9,083 nucleotides of DNA from SB15 sp964557285 (GTDB lineage: Bacteria > Chloroflexota > Anaerolineae > Aggregatilineales > J027), in assembly GCA_964557285.1 (NCBI GenBank), contig CAZKZS010000198.1:1-9083 (forward strand). The letters run 5' to 3'. The position numbers and the translations under genes were made by a program. The notes beneath the pieces were generated by a model. That model made no database searches. It worked only from the letters and a program-made list of their open reading frames with translations, and had not been told where the DNA came from. Below are positions 7,109-9,083 of this stretch, piece after piece. The stretch's first letter is position 1; each line of letters opens with the position of its first letter.

Positions 7109-8123
7109 GTTCTTCTTCCAGTTGTTCATATTGGGCGGCGTGCCGCACCTGTCCCAGAGAGGTTTGTTCGATTCCCAGTCCAATCATGCCCATCACCACA
7201 TACGTACCTAACGTAATCGCGTGCAGCGTCAGGCCATAGGCAACGGCGGGCGCGTTTTCCGGCGCTTCAGTGGAAGCGATAATGCCTGCCACCCAGAAGC
7301 CTGCTACCACGGCTGCCTCAAACGGGCCAAGATTGCCCGGCACAGACGGAATCGCTACTGCCAGCGCCAGCATGACAATCATCAAAGTCACCCCCGGCAG
7401 GTCGCCGTCCTCAAAAAAGACCAGCATCAGCAGATAACCGGAGGCAATCGACAGCAGCCAGCTAATCACATTCCAGAACAAAACGTCTAACGCGGTGCGC
7501 TGGTTCAGCAGAGGGGACAGCCCATCCAAAAAATGATCCAGCCAGTCCACGAATCGAAAACGCTGCAATAGAGGAATCCGGTTCACAAAAAAACCCAGAA
7601 TTTGATGGGCTTTTTCGCGGTTCAGGGCAAAATAAGCCATCAGACCTGCCGCCGCCAGCGAAATTACCCCCAACAGCGCCCCCGCCCCACTGACCTCATC
7701 CGGCACATCCAGTACCAGCAGCGAAATCCCTAACATGATAATGACTGATAACAGGTCTACTACACGTTCAACCACAATAGAACTCAGTGAAGTAAAAAAT
7801 TTGACCGGAGGAGTCAGGCGGGTGGTCAGCCAGGCGCGGGCGGGTTCGCCCAGACGCGGCACAATCCCACTCAGCATATACCCTACATTCATAATGTGAA
7901 AGGCGTGCCAGGTGGTGGTGCGATAACCCAGCAGCGCCCGCCAGCGAAATCCACGCGGCACGAGCGCCAGCACATAGACCGGAATTACCAGCGCCAGGTA
8001 TTCATATCGGGCGTCCGCCAGTTCGTCGCGCAGGGTTTGTATATCTTTGCCGATGAGGTAATACAGCGCCCCGCCGCTAATGACGACCCCGAGCAGCAGC
8101 GTTAATGCTCGTTTGAGGTTCAA
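7095..8123 (-). CDS. Flippase-like integral membrane protein, UPF0104/LPG_synthase_TM family
   Basis: A 342-residue polytopic membrane protein of the family that includes the membrane domain of MprF/AglD-like proteins. Family marks are RGFRWRALLGY (57-67), IMNVGYMLSGIVPRLGEPAR (77-96), IVVERVVDLLSVII (116-129) and AIPSVPGNLGPFEAAVVAGF (257-276). Hydrophobic segments are near 5-24, 43-57, 118-139, 148-166, 213-236, 243-262, 268-284 and 294-318. It lacks the soluble aminoacyl-transfer domain of MprF, so lysyl-phosphatidylglycerol synthesis is not implied; a lipid-flipping or glycolipid export role is the reasonable inference. The start is TTG at 8123: an in-frame TGA lies just upstream and no ATG or GTG lies between, so TTG is the earliest possible start, although no clear Shine-Dalgarno is visible. 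It is the first gene of the operon and overlaps the GT4 gene downstream. The charged C-terminal tail (EQLEEERE) is cytosolic by inference. Confidence 0.88.
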   Translation of the reverse strand: MNLKRALTLLLGVVISGGALYYLIGKDIQTLRDELADARYEYLALVIPVYVLALVPRGFRWRALLGYRTTTWHAFHIMNVGYMLSGIVPRLGEPARAWLTTRLTPPVKFFTSLSSIVVERVVDLLSVIIMLGISLLVLDVPDEVSGAGALLGVISLAAAGLMAYFALNREKAHQILGFFVNRIPLLQRFRFVDWLDHFLDGLSPLLNQRTALDVLFWNVISWLLSIASGYLLMLVFFEDGDLPGVTLMIVMLALAVAIPSVPGNLGPFEAAVVAGFWVAGIIASTEAPENAPAVAYGLTLHAITLGTYVVMGMIGLGIEQTSLGQVRHAAQYEQLEEERETS

Positions 8124-8158
8124 AGCCGTTACTCATTGGTTGTTTAACACGGCAGGTC

Positions 8159-8187
8159 ATTATAGCAGCAGGGGTATCGGTAGTCAG
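8159..8187 (-). promoter_or_regulatory. Probable promoter of the glycosylation operon
   Basis: On the minus strand CTGACT (8182-8187, 4/6 to TTGACA) is followed after exactly 17 nt by a consensus TATAAT (8159-8164). Transcription would start near 8152, about 29 nt upstream of the TTG start of the flippase-like gene. It lies just downstream of the tmRNA-like RNA, with no terminator between, so some readthrough from that RNA is also possible. Confidence 0.6.
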
Positions 8188-8203
8188 TTCTCAGTTTTTG
8201 GAG

Positions 8204-8322
8204 TGGAGCTGGCAGGAATTGCACCTGCGTCTTACCCTGTGTTGGATAGCGGACTTCGAGTTCTGTACAGTGCGCCTTCACACGACCACCCGCCCACAGA
8301 CCAATCGACTCTCGTCAGCCCC
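8204..8322 (-). ncRNA. Miniature tmRNA-like / tRNA-like RNA (119 nt)
   Basis: Minus-strand RNA, numbered from 8322 as nt 1. The 5' end GGGGCTG (1-7) pairs with CAGCTCC (112-118) to give a 7-bp acceptor stem with a G3.U70-type wobble, the alanine identity mark of tRNA-Ala and tmRNA; A119 is the discriminator base. Immediately 5' is a 5-bp T arm, GCAGG (95-99) and CCTGC (107-111) with a 7-nt loop TGCAATT. The last 28 nt match the E. coli tmRNA 3' end, as I recall it, at 24 positions, and two of the four differences keep the A97-T109 stem pair by compensation. No canonical D stem is seen, as in tmRNA; TCGA (15-18) may match the D-loop analogue. Inner pairings CTGTG/CACAG (24-28/82-86), GCGG/CCGC (30-33/71-74) and GTGTG/CGCAC (40-44/49-53) are possible. 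Ordinary one-piece tmRNA is about 350-400 nt with a tag ORF; neither fits here. CCA is not encoded (CTC follows A119). It may be a functional variant or an internally deleted relic. Confidence 0.6.
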
Positions 8323-8333
8323 ATGTGATGAAC

Positions 8334-8362
8334 ATTATAGGCGAAAGTGCCTATTTTATCTA
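8334..8362 (-). promoter_or_regulatory. Promoter of the tmRNA-like RNA
   Basis: On the minus strand TAGATA (8357-8362, 4/6 to TTGACA) is followed after 17 nt by a perfect TATAAT (8334-8339). Transcription should start near 8326-8327, leaving a leader of roughly 4-5 nt before the GGGG of the acceptor stem, which RNase P could remove. The near-ideal promoter argues that the short RNA is expressed rather than merely a remnant. Confidence 0.55.
8337..8354. repeat. Hairpin overlapping the -10 of the tmRNA-like promoter
   Basis: ATAGGC (8337-8342) and GCCTAT (8349-8354) form a 6-bp stem with loop GAAAGT. On the plus strand four T's occur at its 3' edge (8354-8357), so it could act as a weak terminator in that direction, though no upstream plus-strand gene needs one. 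It overlaps part of the -10 and the spacer of the tmRNA-like promoter, so an operator role is also possible. It lies near the change from G+C-rich to A+T-rich sequence. Confidence 0.3.
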
Positions 8363-8399
8363 TCAGAAACCTTATAGAAATTCCAATATGTCTCCACAA

Positions 8400-8447
8400 A
8401 ATGCTACTTATAGTCTGTCGAATTTAATGACAACTATAAGTAGCATT
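8400..8447 (+). promoter_or_regulatory. C-box-like operator: perfect 15-bp inverted repeat
   Basis: AATGCTACTTATAGT (8400-8414) and ACTATAAGTAGCATT (8433-8447) are exact reverse complements separated by 18 nt. The ACTTATAGTC core closely resembles operators (C-boxes) of restriction-modification controller proteins, where a C dimer binds each half and controls its own gene. It ends 5 bp before the ATG of the C-like gene. GTC (8413-8415) and GAC (8429-8431) add inner symmetry. A further CTTATAG at 8371-8377 could be an extra half-site. Role inferred from position and family resemblance. Confidence 0.7.
8435..8440 (+). promoter_or_regulatory. -10 element of the controller gene within the operator
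   Basis: TATAAG (8435-8440) lies inside the right operator arm. Transcription from it would start near 8447, only about 5 nt before the ATG at 8453. No Shine-Dalgarno sequence precedes that ATG, which fits a leaderless or near-leaderless mRNA, a known habit of C genes. No good -35 is present at the proper distance (8412-8417), as expected for a promoter that depends on activator bound to the left arm. Confidence 0.45.
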
Positions 8448-8452
8448 GTTTT

Positions 8453-8692
8453 ATGAGTAATGTGCTACCAGAGCAAAAAAACATCCTCCTCATTTTTGGA
8501 AAACGAGTCAAGTTTCTCCGAAAACAAAAAAAACTCTCGCAAGAAGAATTAGCTTACCGAACAGGCTTGCATCGTACCTACATAGGGGCTGTTGAGAGGG
8601 GAGAGAGGAATATTTCTTTAAAAAATATAGCAAAGCTGGCTGAGGCCTTTGGGATCAATATAGCAGAACTGTTTCAGGAGCAAGATCAATGA
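8453..8692 (+). CDS. XRE-family controller (C) protein of a type II restriction-modification system
   Basis: A 79-residue all-helical DNA-binding protein, essentially one HTH_XRE/Cro-CI domain (about residues 12-73), within the usual 75-85 residue size of C proteins. The recognition region reads KKLSQEELAYRTGLHRTYIG (26-45), followed by AVERGERNISLKNIAKLAEA (46-65), with the typical VERG turn and the hydrophobic dimer helix. C proteins bind an operator upstream of their own gene, first activating and then repressing C and R transcription, so that methylation precedes cleavage after entry into a new host. The perfect palindrome 5 bp upstream and the overlapping endonuclease-like gene support this role. 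Base composition is clearly more A+T-rich than the left 8 kb (many AAA, ATA and TTA codons), which fits horizontal acquisition. A generic XRE repressor is the alternative. No methyltransferase gene is visible in the window. Confidence 0.85.
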   Translation: MSNVLPEQKNILLIFGKRVKFLRKQKKLSQEELAYRTGLHRTYIGAVERGERNISLKNIAKLAEAFGINIAELFQEQDQ

Positions 8693-9083
8693 GTTGGATC
8701 AACAAAATAGAAAAGTTCTGTGAAGAATATAATATTCCCATCGAATACCTTGCTACTATCCTGTACGAACCTAAAGTTATCCCCATGATTCGGGGCAAAG
8801 CATTTGAATTTACCGTGTTAATGGCTTTAAAATCTATACTGCCGCCAGATGAGTTTGAAGTAACTAAAGTTTCTATGAATGCCCAATACGGCACTCATGA
8901 TGAAGATGTATCGATCAAGTATCTACCTACAGGAGTAATAATCTCTGTAGAGTGTAAGTTGGCAGCTAAAGGTCGTTACAGGTATAACAGAAATACAGGG
9001 GATAGCACTATTGCAGTTAAGTGCATGAGGAGCCGCACATTAGGCGATGTCATGATTGAACGGGTGGCTCGTGAGCGTAACAT
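8689..9083 (+). CDS. PD-(D/E)XK type II restriction-endonuclease-like protein (3' end off window)
   Basis: The frame is open from ATG 8689 to the right edge, giving 131 codons with no stop. The start overlaps the controller stop as ATGA, the tight C-R coupling common in type II systems; a GGAG (8677-8680) lies about 8 nt upstream. Residues 35-49 read RGKAFEFTVLMALKS, the N-terminal helix with a conserved Glu (E40) seen in many restriction-endonuclease-fold enzymes. Asp73 (or Asp71) followed after about 14 residues by VECK (87-90) gives the D-x(n)-E-x-K site, with Glu88 and Lys90 as probable metal-binding and catalytic residues. KCMRSRTLGD (111-120) may be part of the DNA-binding face. I cannot assign a recognition sequence or an isoschizomer group. 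The partner methyltransferase is probably beyond the right edge. The gene shares the A+T-rich character of the controller gene. Confidence 0.75.
   Translation, partial: MSWINKIEKFCEEYNIPIEYLATILYEPKVIPMIRGKAFEFTVLMALKSILPPDEFEVTKVSMNAQYGTHDEDVSIKYLPTGVIISVECKLAAKGRYRYNRNTGDSTIAVKCMRSRTLGDVMIERVARERN

Noticed and set aside
5957..7183. Longer GT4 protein starting at 7183 or 7129
   Set aside because: The extra N-terminal residues lie inside the flippase-like gene and precede the normal first strand of the fold; GTG at 7108 has the better ribosome site.
8215..8225. GGTGCAATTCC resembling the conserved loop of cobalamin riboswitches
   Set aside because: No following CCCGCCACTGT-type core is present, and the sequence fits a T arm directly stacked on a 7-bp acceptor stem. 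The orientation before a flippase-like gene does not suggest B12 control.
8204..8232. Integrase attachment site at the 3' end of the tmRNA-like gene
   Set aside because: No direct repeat of the 3' end is seen elsewhere in the window, no integrase is present, and the foreign DNA is on the opposite (5') side.
8232..8276. Possible tag ORF in the tmRNA-like RNA (14 codons before a TAA, nt 47-91)
   Set aside because: It does not end in Ala-Ala or a similar degradation tag, lacks a resume context and overlaps the probable stem regions; no credible tag.
8204..8322. An ordinary tRNA (or tRNA with intron)
   Set aside because: No D stem and no 5-bp anticodon stem with a 7-nt loop can be drawn; the ends match tmRNA better than any elongator tRNA.
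8655..8894. 79-codon minus-strand frame over the endonuclease gene
   Set aside because: Shadow of the controller and endonuclease genes, whose motifs are clear on the plus strand.
1..9083. CRISPR arrays, insertion sequences, rRNA
   Set aside because: No spaced direct repeats, transposase motifs, terminal inverted repeats or rRNA-like sequence were seen on either strand.

Overview
The window looks like a bacterial chromosome segment of moderate G+C that joins a stable housekeeping/envelope region (1 to about 8200) to a visibly more A+T-rich acquired segment (about 8330 to the right edge). The gene mix (a Uma2-family protein, a very large GT-C-type membrane protein with a TPR tail, a flippase-like LPG-synthase-TM protein beside a family-4 glycosyltransferase) would suit Chloroflexota or another large-genome environmental phylum. 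That placement is inference only, since no rRNA or phylogenetic marker is present.

Left part: a sucrase/ferredoxin-like (thioredoxin-fold 2Fe-2S) gene runs off the left edge on the minus strand (1-796). It is divergent from a DusB-type tRNA-dihydrouridine synthase (1021-2019, +), followed by a small stand-alone STAS-domain protein (2135-2428, +).

Centre: a compact four-gene minus-strand operon fills 8123 down to 2425, and every neighbouring pair overlaps or nearly so. In transcription order it encodes a flippase-like integral membrane protein (UPF0104/LPG_synthase_TM), a cytosolic GT4 glycosyltransferase, a 977-residue polytopic GT-C-like membrane protein with a large soluble C-terminal half, and a Uma2-family nuclease-like protein. 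The first three make sense together as an envelope glycolipid or glycan assembly unit: cytosolic sugar transfer, membrane handling of a lipid, and outside-facing sugar transfer. The Uma2 gene is the odd passenger. Its stop codon overlaps the convergent STAS stop codon.

Right part: just upstream of the operon promoter is a 119-nt minus-strand locus whose two ends look like those of tmRNA (ssrA). It has a 7-bp acceptor stem with a G3.U70 pair, a contiguous 5-bp T arm and a discriminator A, but no room for an ordinary tmRNA body and no credible tag reading frame. It has its own good promoter. Divergent from it lies a control/restriction module: a perfect 15-bp inverted-repeat operator, a 79-aa XRE-type controller (C) protein that appears almost leaderless, and, overlapping it by ATGA, a PD-(D/E)XK restriction-endonuclease-like gene cut by the right edge. 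The main points of interest are the miniature tmRNA-like RNA, the C-R module with its operator, the unusual GT-C protein, and a Dus active-site loop that lacks the usual proline after the catalytic cysteine.
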